A stretch of DNA of 52,737 nucleotides from Pseudomonas sp. 10-1B (GTDB lineage Bacteria > Pseudomonadota > Gammaproteobacteria > Pseudomonadales > Pseudomonadaceae). Each line of letters starts with the position of its first letter. The stretch's first letter is position 1. The position numbers and the translations under genes are program-made. The notes under the pieces were generated by a model. It was not told where the DNA came from. It made no database searches and was given only the letters and a program-made list of their open reading frames with translations. The DNA is taken from assembly GCF_000935045.1 (NCBI RefSeq), contig NZ_JYKS01000028.1, positions 1 through 52,737 on the forward strand. Direction: 5' to 3'. Positions 37,495 through 45,322 of this stretch are shown piece after piece.

Positions 37495-38226
37495 TCACTG
37501 TACTGGCAGGAAGTTCATCAACAACAAGCTCTGCGCATAATTCAGCCCGATCCGCCGATAGCGCTCATCCAGCAGTTCCGCCAGCAAGTCCAGCCGCGCG
37601 ACTATCTTGCCGAACTCCACGGCAAAACTCAGGTTGCTGCCCTCCTCGGAGATCTCGTTGGAGAACAACAGCAACACCCCATTGGCATCCTGCCGCTGGC
37701 TGAGCATCCAGGTAGCCTTCTCGATATTGCGCGCCGCGTTGTTGACGAACAGCGGGTCGATGGTATCGGTCATGTAGAACTCGGTGCGCCCGCCGTGCGC
37801 CGTGATCAACATGCTGCCGATTGCATAGATGAAGGCGCCGACCCGATCGCCGCGAAACTCCGGGCTCAGCGCAAAACTCAAGGCTGCCAGGTCACGCCGG
37901 TTGCCCAATTGCGGCAACGGCTGGCGCTGCTCGATGGCCATGCGGATCTGCCGCTCGGCGGTGGCAGCGTCCACGTAGCCGGACATCTTCCACTGGTTGG
38001 GGTTGCGCAGGTACAGCTTGTTCATCAGCACGTACAAGCTCTGCAGGTTGTCGCGCATGGACAGCGTAGCCAAACGGTCGACGCTGGTCTGGAACAGCTC
38101 GCTGGGCTTGCCGTTGCCAAACTGGCTGACGATGTCGCGGCCCTGCTCCTGGGTGCAGGCGCACAAGCATGTCAGGGCGCCTGCCAGCAGCAGGCGGGAG
38201 AAGAAACTTGGATTGCTTGCAACCAT
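37495..38226 (-). CDS. Predicted lipoprotein of unknown function
   Basis: The 243-residue product begins MVASNPSFFSRLLLAGALTC with a lipobox (LCAC), so it should be a lipid-anchored envelope protein. I do not recognise a named family. The body is helix-rich, with LQSLYVLMNKLYLRNPNQWKMSG, HGGRTEFYMTDTIDPLFVNNAARNIEKATW and the C-terminal RYRRIGLNYAQSLLLMNFLPVQ. Relatives appear to be shared among pseudomonads from memory, which I cannot verify. It stands alone, with REPs on both sides. Confidence 0.7.
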   Translation of the reverse strand: MVASNPSFFSRLLLAGALTCLCACTQEQGRDIVSQFGNGKPSELFQTSVDRLATLSMRDNLQSLYVLMNKLYLRNPNQWKMSGYVDAATAERQIRMAIEQRQPLPQLGNRRDLAALSFALSPEFRGDRVGAFIYAIGSMLITAHGGRTEFYMTDTIDPLFVNNAARNIEKATWMLSQRQDANGVLLLFSNEISEEGSNLSFAVEFGKIVARLDLLAELLDERYRRIGLNYAQSLLLMNFLPVQ

Positions 38227-38336
38227 CGGCACCGGGTCGATATTCGGCGGCCGCCTTGGGGATCGAAGCGGCCTGGCCAAGCATAGAGCCCGGAAATCGG
38301 AAAAAGTGCAGTGGTTGGGGAGACAGTGGACCTGTG

Positions 38337-38433
38337 AGGGCCTTTTCGCGGGTAAACCCGCTCCCACAGGTACAGCACAGTTTTCAGAACTTGTGACAAA
38401 CCTGTGGGAGCGGGTTCACCCGCGAAGAGGCCG
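38337..38433. repeat. Inverted REP pair
   Basis: Facing units TTTTCGCGGGTAAACCCGCT and AGCGGGTTCACCCGCGAAGA with TCCCACAGG tails lie between the hisN-like stop and the lipoprotein start, both read leftward. Confidence 0.9.
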
Positions 38434-38451
38434 GTGCAGGCGACAAATCAC

Positions 38452-39243
38452 TTACATGGCGTGGCGCAACATCTCCACCACCTGCGCATGCAGCGCCGGA
38501 TCACCACAAGCCACCACGCACCCGCCATTCTGCGCGCTGCTGCCGTCCCACGCGGTGATCACCCCGCCCGCCCCTTCGATGATCGGCATCAGCGCCTGCA
38601 CGTCATACGGCTGCAGGCTCGCCTCGACGATCACGTCGACAAAACCCGAAGCCAGCATGCAGTAGGCATAGCAATCGCCGCCGTAACGCATCAACCGCGC
38701 CTGGCCGGCAACCGCCTCGAACGCCGCCTTGCGCTCGGCGCTATCGAACATGTCCGGGGTGGTGCACATCAGCGTGGCCGCAGCCAGGTCGGCACAGGCA
38801 CGGGTTTTCAGAGGGATAGCCCCGCGCCAGGCGCCTTCCGGCGTGCCGACAAAGCGCTCGCCGGTGAACGGCTGGTTCATCACCCCGACCACCGGGCGCA
38901 CGCCATCATTCAAAGCGATCAGCGTGCCCCACAGCGGCAGGCCAGTAATGAAGGCACGGGTGCCGTCGATCGGGTCGAGCACCCAGGTCAGGGGGCTGCT
39001 GCCCAGCGCCACGCCTGCCTCTTCGCCGAGAATGCCGTGCGCCGGGTAACGGGCCTGGATCAGCTCACGCATGGCGTCTTCAGCTGCTTTGTCGGCCACG
39101 GTCACCGGGTCGTACAGGCGCCCGCCCTTGTCCTCGACATCCAGGCTGGCGCGAAAATACGGCTGGATCGCCACCGCGGCGGCATCGGCCAATTGCTCGG
39201 CGAAGGCGCGGAATTCGCCGATCTGTTCAGCACTCAGGGACAT
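38452..39243 (-). CDS. Histidinol-phosphatase, inositol monophosphatase family (HisN-like)
   Basis: The 263-residue enzyme shows the IMPase motifs GILGEEAG and WVLDPIDGTRAFITGLPLWGTLIAL, and the C-terminal YDVQALMPIIEGAGG. These form the two- or three-metal phosphatase site. GDCYAYCMLASGFVDVIVEA and the RAFI segment suit histidinol-phosphate phosphatases of the HisN subgroup. It may thus complete histidine synthesis. Inositol- or nucleotide-phosphatase activity remains possible. It is divergent from the universal stress protein gene. Confidence 0.85.
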   Translation of the reverse strand: MSLSAEQIGEFRAFAEQLADAAAVAIQPYFRASLDVEDKGGRLYDPVTVADKAAEDAMRELIQARYPAHGILGEEAGVALGSSPLTWVLDPIDGTRAFITGLPLWGTLIALNDGVRPVVGVMNQPFTGERFVGTPEGAWRGAIPLKTRACADLAAATLMCTTPDMFDSAERKAAFEAVAGQARLMRYGGDCYAYCMLASGFVDVIVEASLQPYDVQALMPIIEGAGGVITAWDGSSAQNGGCVVACGDPALHAQVVEMLRHAM

Positions 39244-39401
39244 GGGACGGACCTCGTGACAATGATGAAGCGCGCATCATACCCGACCCACCGCGCGTTG
39301 CGATGCCATGACATGCACCAGCCGAGATCTTGCCCGCCGCACACCGGTCTAGACTGAACAGAACCAGAGCACCGGGGGGCTGCCACACGTGGAGGTGTGA
39401 G

Positions 39402-40292
39402 ATGAGCCAGTTCAAGCGTCTGTTCGTCATGCTCGGCCCGCAGATGCGCCACACGCCTGCGCTGCAACGCGCCGCGGCGTTGGCGGAATCCAGCGGTGCC
39501 TTGCTGGATATCAATGTATTCGTCGACGATGTCGATACCTTCGGCCTGATGAGCGATGGCCGCGAACGTGAGCGGCTGCTCAGCGACAACCGCCAATGGC
39601 TGGCGGACGAAGCCGAACAGCTGGCCAACGCCGGGCTGGATGTGTCCACCGAACTGCTGCTGACTCGGGACCCACTGGGCAGCGTGCTGGAGCGGGTCGA
39701 ACGGCTGGGTTGCGACATGCTGATCAAGGATGTGCAGCACGAACCGGTGCTCAAGCGCCTGCTGGTAACGCCACTGGACTGGCAATTGCTCAAGGACAGC
39801 CCGGTCGCCGTGCACCTGGTCAGTGACATCCGCCTGCCACTGCCGCGGCAGATCGCCGCCGCGGTGGACTTGAATAGCCATGGCGCTGGCGAGCACCTGG
39901 ATGAGCAGGTGATCCATTGCGCCCATGCCCTGGCGCTGCAATGCAACGCCGAGCTGCACCTGCTGCATGTATGCGATGCGGCCAAGACCCACATCGCCGA
40001 CTTCGGTGCCGGCACGGTAACCATGCCTGGCTTCGATGGCAGCGTGCGTACCGCGCAGCGGGCAGCGTTCAACCGCCTGGGCGACCATCACCAGATCCCG
40101 CTGGAGCGCAGGCACTTCCTCGACGGGGCAGCGACAAGGGCGATTGCCCACTTCGTCGGCCACAGCCGGGCGGACGTGATCGTCATGGGCAGCCATCGGC
40201 ATGACGCGATGCAGACGTTCCTGGGTGGCACCACCGCGCATGTACTGGAACATCCGCTGTGCAATGTGCTGGCGATCAAGGCGGTACGCTGA
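39402..40292 (+). CDS. Tandem-domain universal stress protein (UspE-like)
   Basis: The 296-residue protein contains two Usp domains. The first starts MSQFKRLFVMLGPQMRHTPALQRAAALAESSGALLDI and is degenerate. The second ends with ADVIVMGSHRHDAMQTFLGGTTAHVLEHPLCNVLAIKA, which has the ATP-binding G-x2-G-x9-G-(S/T)-like pattern. I chose ATG 39402 because GGAGGTGTGAG precedes it. It is a single gene; family members respond to stasis and oxygen limitation, but no Anr box was seen upstream. Confidence 0.88.
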   Translation: MSQFKRLFVMLGPQMRHTPALQRAAALAESSGALLDINVFVDDVDTFGLMSDGRERERLLSDNRQWLADEAEQLANAGLDVSTELLLTRDPLGSVLERVERLGCDMLIKDVQHEPVLKRLLVTPLDWQLLKDSPVAVHLVSDIRLPLPRQIAAAVDLNSHGAGEHLDEQVIHCAHALALQCNAELHLLHVCDAAKTHIADFGAGTVTMPGFDGSVRTAQRAAFNRLGDHHQIPLERRHFLDGAATRAIAHFVGHSRADVIVMGSHRHDAMQTFLGGTTAHVLEHPLCNVLAIKAVR

Positions 40293-40308
40293 GTCCGGTA
40301 TACCTGAA

Positions 40309-40473
40309 CCGGCCTCTTCGCGGGTAAACCCGCTCCCACAGGGAACGCCATACCTGGAGCAACTGTCTTGTATTGCCTGGACGGGCCTCATCGCCGGCAA
40401 GCCAGCTCCCACAGGTACTGCACAGGGCTTGAGGCCTATGCGGTCGAGGTGGGAGCGGGTTTACCCGCGAATG
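40309..40473. repeat. Mixed REP cluster
   Basis: A CGCGGGTAAACCCGC-type unit is followed by the GAGCAACTGTCTTGTATTGC linker, an ATCGCCGGCAAGCCAGC-type unit, the GGGCTTGAGGCCTATGCGGT linker and an inverted CGGGTTTACCCGCGAATGGG unit. The two stem types are thus combined in one cluster between convergent genes. Confidence 0.87.
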
Positions 40474-40485
40474 GGCCGCACGGCG

Positions 40486-41007
40486 TCAGAAGCCCTTGCT
40501 GTAGAACAGCGAGTACGACTCGATCCCGTCGTTAGGCTGCTTGAGCCCCGCATTGGAGTAATGCATCGCCCTGAACCCCACCTTCTGCTCCCCCGGCAGC
40601 TTCAGGCCAAAGCCGATGCGGTCTTCGAAGTTGACCGCCGAACCCAGGCGCTGGTCGCCCACGTCGGTCTTGGAAAACGCCGCCAGGCCAATGCCAGCCT
40701 CGATATACGGGGTGTAGGTGAAACCGCTGAATTCGTAGGTGAACACCGGGCTGAACGACAGCGAATGCGCGCCACTGGCGTCGCCGCCTTCCCAGTAGGT
40801 GTAGGCTGCATCCCAGTAACCGGTCAGATAACCGGTGCTGCTCTCCAGCCATTTCTTGTCCCAGTCGAACAACAGGCCAATACGGTAGGTCATGTCGCCT
40901 TGGCCAGTGGCGCCAACGGCACCAGACACCTGCGCGGCCTGGGCCAGGTTGGCCCCAGCAAAGGCCAATACTGCAGCGGCCAACGAAGCTGCGAGACGGG
41001 TTTTCAT
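40486..41007 (-). CDS. pagL: Lipid A 3-O-deacylase PagL
   Basis: The 173-residue outer-membrane protein has a signal peptide ending near AQAA and an eight-strand barrel. The C-terminal MHYSNAGLKQPNDGIESYSLFYSKGF contains the catalytic His, Ser and Glu of PagL. Length and sequence closely resemble P. aeruginosa PagL. It removes the 3-position acyl chain of lipid A, altering endotoxin and membrane behaviour. I used ATG 41007 (MKTRLAAS) behind AGGAGAAG. It stands alone. Confidence 0.94.
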   Translation of the reverse strand: MKTRLAASLAAAVLAFAGANLAQAAQVSGAVGATGQGDMTYRIGLLFDWDKKWLESSTGYLTGYWDAAYTYWEGGDASGAHSLSFSPVFTYEFSGFTYTPYIEAGIGLAAFSKTDVGDQRLGSAVNFEDRIGFGLKLPGEQKVGFRAMHYSNAGLKQPNDGIESYSLFYSKGF

Positions 41008-41189
41008 CAATGACTTCTCCTGATGGTCTACGGCAAGTGGGGGCTTGGGCCCCTCGATCTTATGCGGTGGCCGGTGCATCCAGACCGGTCACACGAAGTA
41101 ATACTTTCTTGATTATTGTCCAGATAATCAGAAAGTTGAAAGTGAATTGCCACTATTGGCTAATGCAGTCAGCCCCGCCGTGTACAGAG

Positions 41190-41936
41190 TCAGTCGTATT
41201 CCGCTTCTTCGTGTTCGCCCAGCAAGCGCCTTTGCCTGGGCGTGGCTTCCTCCAGCACTTGCGGGTTGAAACGCCAGTTCAAGTACGGCGAAAACTTCTG
41301 CGCGACCATGCGCCGGCCATAATGCACCTGCAACATGTCACGCTCGCGTGACTGGCTGCAGTTGGCACCGCCGCTGTGCCAGACATCACTGCGAAACACC
41401 AGCGCGTCCCCGGCCTTGCACAGCACCGGCTGCGCTACGCGGCCTCGCCACTGCGCTTCACCGGCCTGCGGTGGGCGTGCCGCGCGGTGGCTGCCGGGCA
41501 CGATCCAGGTCGGCCCGATGGCGTGGTCGATATCGCTGAGGTACAGCTGCGCGGTCAGAATCTGCATGGGCTGGGTAAAATCGCCCCGCTCACTGAGCCA
41601 GTCGGGCAACTGCATGGGCAAGTGGTCCAGGTGCAGGGCCATACCGGGATAACCCGGGTGGCTGCGCCAGGCGGTTTGCCCGATCACATGGCAGTCGCTG
41701 CCCAATGCCGCTTCGGCCAGGGCGATCAGTGGTGGCAGGTCGAGAAAGGGCAACCACAACGGGTTGCGGTTGAACACGCATTTGTAGTGCTCCAGCAACC
41801 CCTGGTAGTCCCAGTGGATGGGCTGCAGGTCATCGATGGCGCAGCGCAGCAAGGCGATACGCAACGGTTCGAGCACACCGGGGAGCAGCACATAGCCCCG
41901 CTCGTCCAACATCTCCAGCTGAAGGTCCAGGCTCAT
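41190..41936 (-). CDS. PhyH-like Fe(II)/2-oxoglutarate dioxygenase
   Basis: The 248-residue protein resembles the phytanoyl-CoA dioxygenase superfamily. The double-stranded beta-helix iron ligands are visible as HLD in ALHLDHLP and a distal His in SDVWHSGGANCS, with a downstream Arg in ERDMLQVHYGRR that could bind 2-oxoglutarate. YVLLPGVLEP at the N terminus is also typical. Substrates in this family range from acyl-CoA to amino acids and natural products, so the reaction is unknown. It lies 54 bp downstream of a small periplasmic protein gene on the same strand. Confidence 0.82.
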   Translation of the reverse strand: MSLDLQLEMLDERGYVLLPGVLEPLRIALLRCAIDDLQPIHWDYQGLLEHYKCVFNRNPLWLPFLDLPPLIALAEAALGSDCHVIGQTAWRSHPGYPGMALHLDHLPMQLPDWLSERGDFTQPMQILTAQLYLSDIDHAIGPTWIVPGSHRAARPPQAGEAQWRGRVAQPVLCKAGDALVFRSDVWHSGGANCSQSRERDMLQVHYGRRMVAQKFSPYLNWRFNPQVLEEATPRQRRLLGEHEEAEYD

Positions 41937-41990
41937 GGCGATGCGCTCCTTTCAGGCAGGAGCACATCTGTACTCCCGCCCGTTTTTCCA

Positions 41991-42434
41991 TCAACGCCAA
42001 TTCAAGTTCACGGTCGTGGGGGCATTGCCACTCACGGTCACCAACTGCTGCAGCGTCCCGCCTTCGGCGTTGCCAGTGACTTTGTACTTGCCGGGAGGCA
42101 GTTGCACGTAAAGCAATGGCCCGGCATCCGTGACACTGAGCACGGGCTGCCCCTGGGCATTGTGGATGTCGACAGCGGCGCCGCTCTGAAACTTGCCTTC
42201 AGGCCCGGTAGAGAGCTCTACGTGCAGGTTGTAACCCGTGGTCTTGCGCAAGGCATTGGCTTCATCCTGGCCAATACCGCCTTGCAGGTAGCGGATACCG
42301 TTCTGCTCCTGGGGTTGCAACTGCACAGCCTGCATGTCGATGGGGGCATCGAGGTCGGCAGCGGCCGCCAGGGTCCATGGCATGGCCAGGGCGACCAGCA
42401 GTGCCGCACCGAGGGCATAGTGATGGTTACGCAT
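41991..42434 (-). CDS. Small periplasmic protein, possible carboxypeptidase-regulatory-like fold
   Basis: The 147-residue product has a clear Sec signal peptide (MRNHHYALGAALLVALAMPW, cleaved near AAA-AD). I do not recognise a named family. The second half (YNLHVELSTGPEGKFQSGAAVDIHNAQGQPVLSVTDAGPLLYVQLPPGKYKVTGN) looks like a beta-sandwich of the carboxypeptidase-regulatory type, with the common PPGKYKV motif. A strong ribosome binding site (GAGGAGGG) precedes the ATG. It is upstream of the PhyH-like gene on the same strand; any functional link is unproven. Confidence 0.72.
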   Translation of the reverse strand: MRNHHYALGAALLVALAMPWTLAAAADLDAPIDMQAVQLQPQEQNGIRYLQGGIGQDEANALRKTTGYNLHVELSTGPEGKFQSGAAVDIHNAQGQPVLSVTDAGPLLYVQLPPGKYKVTGNAEGGTLQQLVTVSGNAPTTVNLNWR

Positions 42435-42566
42435 GGTATGACCCTCCTCGGAGGATGGCTTACCTATTATCTGATGCTTCAGGCCTGACAGCGTTCGTGC
42501 TGATGCATGGTTATCGTGGTGGGATTCGGCACTGGCGAGAAAAGCCGATGTAAATTTAGCGTTGAA

Positions 42567-43436
42567 TCATGAGCTTGTACGCCCTTCTTCAAGTAGTTTC
42601 ACAAACATGCTCAAGCTGCGCGAGACCGTGCCCCGGCGCCAGACCAACCAGGTTTTCAGGTAGCGGAAGGCCTCCGACATCGGCCAGGCGCTGACGGTAC
42701 TGCAACCCGGCATGTTGTCGAGCATGCTGCGCGGCATCATCGCCAGGCCGGCACCGGCGCTGACGCAAGCCAGCATGCCGTGGTACGACTCCATCTCGTG
42801 GATCTTGCCCGGCACCGCCTGGTCCTGGACGAACCAGTTTTCGAAATGGTGGCGGTACGAACAGTTGGCGCGGAAGGCGTAGATGCTTTCGCCGTTGACG
42901 TCCTGGGCGCGGGTCACTGGTGCATGGTTCAGCGGGGCGATGACCATCATCTCTTCCTCGAACACCGGTATGCCCTCCAGGGTCGGGTGCAGCACCGGCC
43001 CGTCGACGAACGCCGCAACCAGGCGGCCAGACAGCACGCCCTCGAGCATGGTCCCCGACGGCCCGGTGGACAGGTCCAGGTCAACCTTGGGGTAACGCTG
43101 GTTGTACGCCGCCAGCAAGGCCGGGATGCGCACCGCCGCCGTGCTTTCCAGCGAACCGAGGGCAAAGGTGCCCTGCGGGTCTTCGCCAGCTACGGTCAGC
43201 CGCGCTTCATGCACCAGGTCGAGGATGCGCCGGGTGTACTCGAGGAAGTTCCAGCCCGCGGGTGACAGGCGCAGGCGGCTCTTTTCACGAATGAACAGCT
43301 CCACCCCCAGGTCTTCCTCCAGTTGCTTGATGCGCGTGGTCAGGTTGGACGGCACCCGATGGATATGTTGCGCGGCAGCACTGATGCTGCCCTGCTCTGC
43401 CACGGCCTTGAAGATCTCCAGTTGCACCAGGTCCAC
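42567..43436 (-). CDS. LysR-family regulator divergent from sad
   Basis: The 289-residue protein has a LysR winged helix (MDLVQLEIFKAVAEQGSISAAAQHIHRVPSNLTTRIKQLEEDLGVELFIREKSRLRLSPAG) and effector domain. It resembles the PtxR/YhcS-like group. It is divergent from the succinate-semialdehyde dehydrogenase gene with a 107-bp spacer. The spacer contains a short palindrome, making that gene a likely target. Effector unknown. Confidence 0.88.
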   Translation of the reverse strand: MDLVQLEIFKAVAEQGSISAAAQHIHRVPSNLTTRIKQLEEDLGVELFIREKSRLRLSPAGWNFLEYTRRILDLVHEARLTVAGEDPQGTFALGSLESTAAVRIPALLAAYNQRYPKVDLDLSTGPSGTMLEGVLSGRLVAAFVDGPVLHPTLEGIPVFEEEMMVIAPLNHAPVTRAQDVNGESIYAFRANCSYRHHFENWFVQDQAVPGKIHEMESYHGMLACVSAGAGLAMMPRSMLDNMPGCSTVSAWPMSEAFRYLKTWLVWRRGTVSRSLSMFVKLLEEGRTSS

Positions 43437-43451
43437 AGCCTTTCTCCAAAC

Positions 43452-43464
43452 GTGAATGTTTCAC
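43452..43464. promoter_or_regulatory. Candidate LysR operator
   Basis: GTGAATGTTTCAC is an inverted repeat (GTGAA, TGT, TTCAC) close to the LysR start and about 80 bp before the sad ATG. It could be the regulator's autoregulatory site; the canonical T-N11-A spacing is not exact. Confidence 0.35.
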
Positions 43465-43543
43465 TCATTATTATTCAGTTTTCATTAAAGCCATAGCCCA
43501 CTAGTCTGGCGTCACTGATTAACAACAACGAGAGTGTCCCGCC

Positions 43544-44929
43544 ATGAGCGCGATCAGCAGCCTGACCCACGCCATCTCCCTCGACCCGTACAGCGGCGAG
43601 CAGATCGGCGCCTACCCGTTCGACACCGACGCCGCACTGGAAGCGGCGCTGCAACGCGCCAAGGTTGGCTACCGCCAGTGGCGCCAGGTGTCGCTGGGTC
43701 AGCGCAGCGAGTACCTGCTCGCCCTGGCCAGCACCCTCGAAGCCAAGGCCGAAGCCTTCGCGCAAATGATCAGCCGCGAGATCGGCAAGCCGATCGCCCA
43801 GGCCCGTGGTGAAGTCAGCAAGTGCGTCGGGCTGTGCCGCTGGTACGCCGAGCACGGCCCGGCCATGCTCGCCCCCGAGCCGACCCAGGTCGAAAAAGCC
43901 CGTATCGAATACCGCCCGCTGGGCCCGATCCTGGCCGTGATGCCGTGGAACTTCCCGGTCTGGCAGGTACTGCGCGGCGCCGTGCCGGCGATCCTGGCCG
44001 GTAACACCTACGTGCTCAAGCACGCACCGAACGTGATGGGCAGCGCCTACCTGCTGGGCGAGCTGTTCAGGGATGCCGGCCTGCCGGAAGGTGTGTTCGA
44101 AGTGCTGAACGTGACCCCGGACGGCGTCACCCGCGCCATCAACGACCCGCGTATCGCTGCCGTGACCCTGACCGGCAGTGTGCGTGCCGGCATGGCGATT
44201 GGTGCCCAAGCCGGTGCCGCGCTGAAGAAGTGCGTGCTGGAGCTGGGTGGTTCCGACCCGTTCATCGTGCTGGCCGATGCCGACCTGGACGCCGCCGTGA
44301 AAGCTGCCGTGATCGGTCGCTACCAGAACACCGGCCAGGTCTGCGCCGCGGCCAAGCGCCTGATCGTGGAAGCGAGCATCGTCGAGGAATTCACGCGCAA
44401 GTTCGTTGAAGCCACCCGCGAGCTGAAACTCGGCAACCCGCTGGAAGACGACACCTATATCGGCCCGATGGCCCGCTACGACCTGCGCGATGAGCTGGAT
44501 GGCCAAGTACAGGCGACCCTCGCCGAAGGCGCTACCCTGCTGCTGGGCGGCAACAAGGTCGAAGGCGTGGCCAACTTCTACGCACCGACCGTGTTCGCCA
44601 ACGTCACCCCGGACATGACTGCGTTCAAGCAGGAGCTGTTCGGGCCGGTGGCGGCGATCATCAGCGCACGCGATGCCGAGCATGCGGTCGAGCTGGCCAA
44701 CGACAGCGAGTTCGGCCTGGCCGCGACCATCTACACCGCCGACTACGCGCTGGCCGAGCGCATGACCGCGGCGTTGGATACCGGTGGCGTGTTCATCAAC
44801 GGCTACTGCGCCTCCGACCCCCGCGTGGCGTTCGGTGGCGTGAAGAAGAGCGGTTTCGGCCGGGAGCTGTCGCACTTTGGTGTGCGTGAGTTCACCAATG
44901 CCCAGACTGTGTGGCTGGACCGTAACTGA
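43544..44929 (+). CDS. sad: Succinate-semialdehyde dehydrogenase (Sad/YneI-like)
   Basis: The 461-residue aldehyde dehydrogenase has the catalytic Cys267 (QNTGQVCAAAKR), general base Glu233 (LELGGSDP) and Asn136 (PWNFP). Its length and the block GLCRWYAEHGPAMLAPEPT match the short E. coli Sad (YneI) type rather than the longer GabD. It oxidises succinate semialdehyde to succinate with NAD(P)+. Polyamine catabolism genes 4-8 kb away would supply this aldehyde through 4-aminobutyrate. The promoter is shared with the divergent LysR gene. Confidence 0.9.
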   Translation: MSAISSLTHAISLDPYSGEQIGAYPFDTDAALEAALQRAKVGYRQWRQVSLGQRSEYLLALASTLEAKAEAFAQMISREIGKPIAQARGEVSKCVGLCRWYAEHGPAMLAPEPTQVEKARIEYRPLGPILAVMPWNFPVWQVLRGAVPAILAGNTYVLKHAPNVMGSAYLLGELFRDAGLPEGVFEVLNVTPDGVTRAINDPRIAAVTLTGSVRAGMAIGAQAGAALKKCVLELGGSDPFIVLADADLDAAVKAAVIGRYQNTGQVCAAAKRLIVEASIVEEFTRKFVEATRELKLGNPLEDDTYIGPMARYDLRDELDGQVQATLAEGATLLLGGNKVEGVANFYAPTVFANVTPDMTAFKQELFGPVAAIISARDAEHAVELANDSEFGLAATIYTADYALAERMTAALDTGGVFINGYCASDPRVAFGGVKKSGFGRELSHFGVREFTNAQTVWLDRN

Positions 44930-44939
44930 TTCGGCAAAT

Positions 44940-45317
44940 CGGGGCTGCGTTGCAGCCCATCGCCGGCAAGCCAGCTCCCACACCGACCACATAGGCCTCA
45001 AGCCCTGTGCAGTACCTGTGGGAGCTGGCTTGCCGGCGATGAGGCCAATCCAGGCAATACAAGACAATTGCTCCCCACAGGTCTCAAGCCCTGTGCAGTA
45101 CCTGTGGGAGCTGGCTTGCCGGCGATGAGGCCAGTCCAGGCAATACAAAACAGTTGCTCCCCACAGGCCTCAAGCCCTGTGCAGTACCTGTGGGAGCTGG
45201 CTTGCCGGCGATGAGGCCAGTCCAGGCAATACAAAACAGTTGCTCCCCACAGGCCTCAAGCCCTGTGCGGTACCTGTGGGAGCTGGCTTGCCGGCGATGG
45301 GCCGCAAAGCGGCCCCA
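44940..45317. repeat. 86-bp tandem REP array (four REP-bearing repeats)
   Basis: CCTGTGGGAGCTGGCTTGCC begins at 45015, 45101, 45187 and 45273, an exact 86-bp period. Units comprise a TTGCCGGCGATGAGGCC stem half, the linker CCAGGCAATACAAAACAGTT, GCTCCCCACAGG and CTCAAGCCCTGTGCAGTA. The units are almost identical. An inverted REP (44961) and GGGGCTGCGTTGCAGCCC open the array, and GGGCCGCAAAGCGGCCCC closes it. It fills the 393-bp gap between the convergent sad and helicase genes. The repeats are contiguous, with no unique spacers. Confidence 0.93.
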
Positions 45318-45322
45318 AAATA

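Noticed and set aside
43475..45148. A 557-codon leftward open frame opposite the sad gene
   Set aside because: It mirrors a clear aldehyde dehydrogenase and begins in the REP array, so it is a shadow frame.
44940..45317. Regular repeats that could be taken for a CRISPR array
   Set aside because: The 86-bp units are contiguous and almost identical, with no unique spacers and no cas genes nearby. They are REP DNA.
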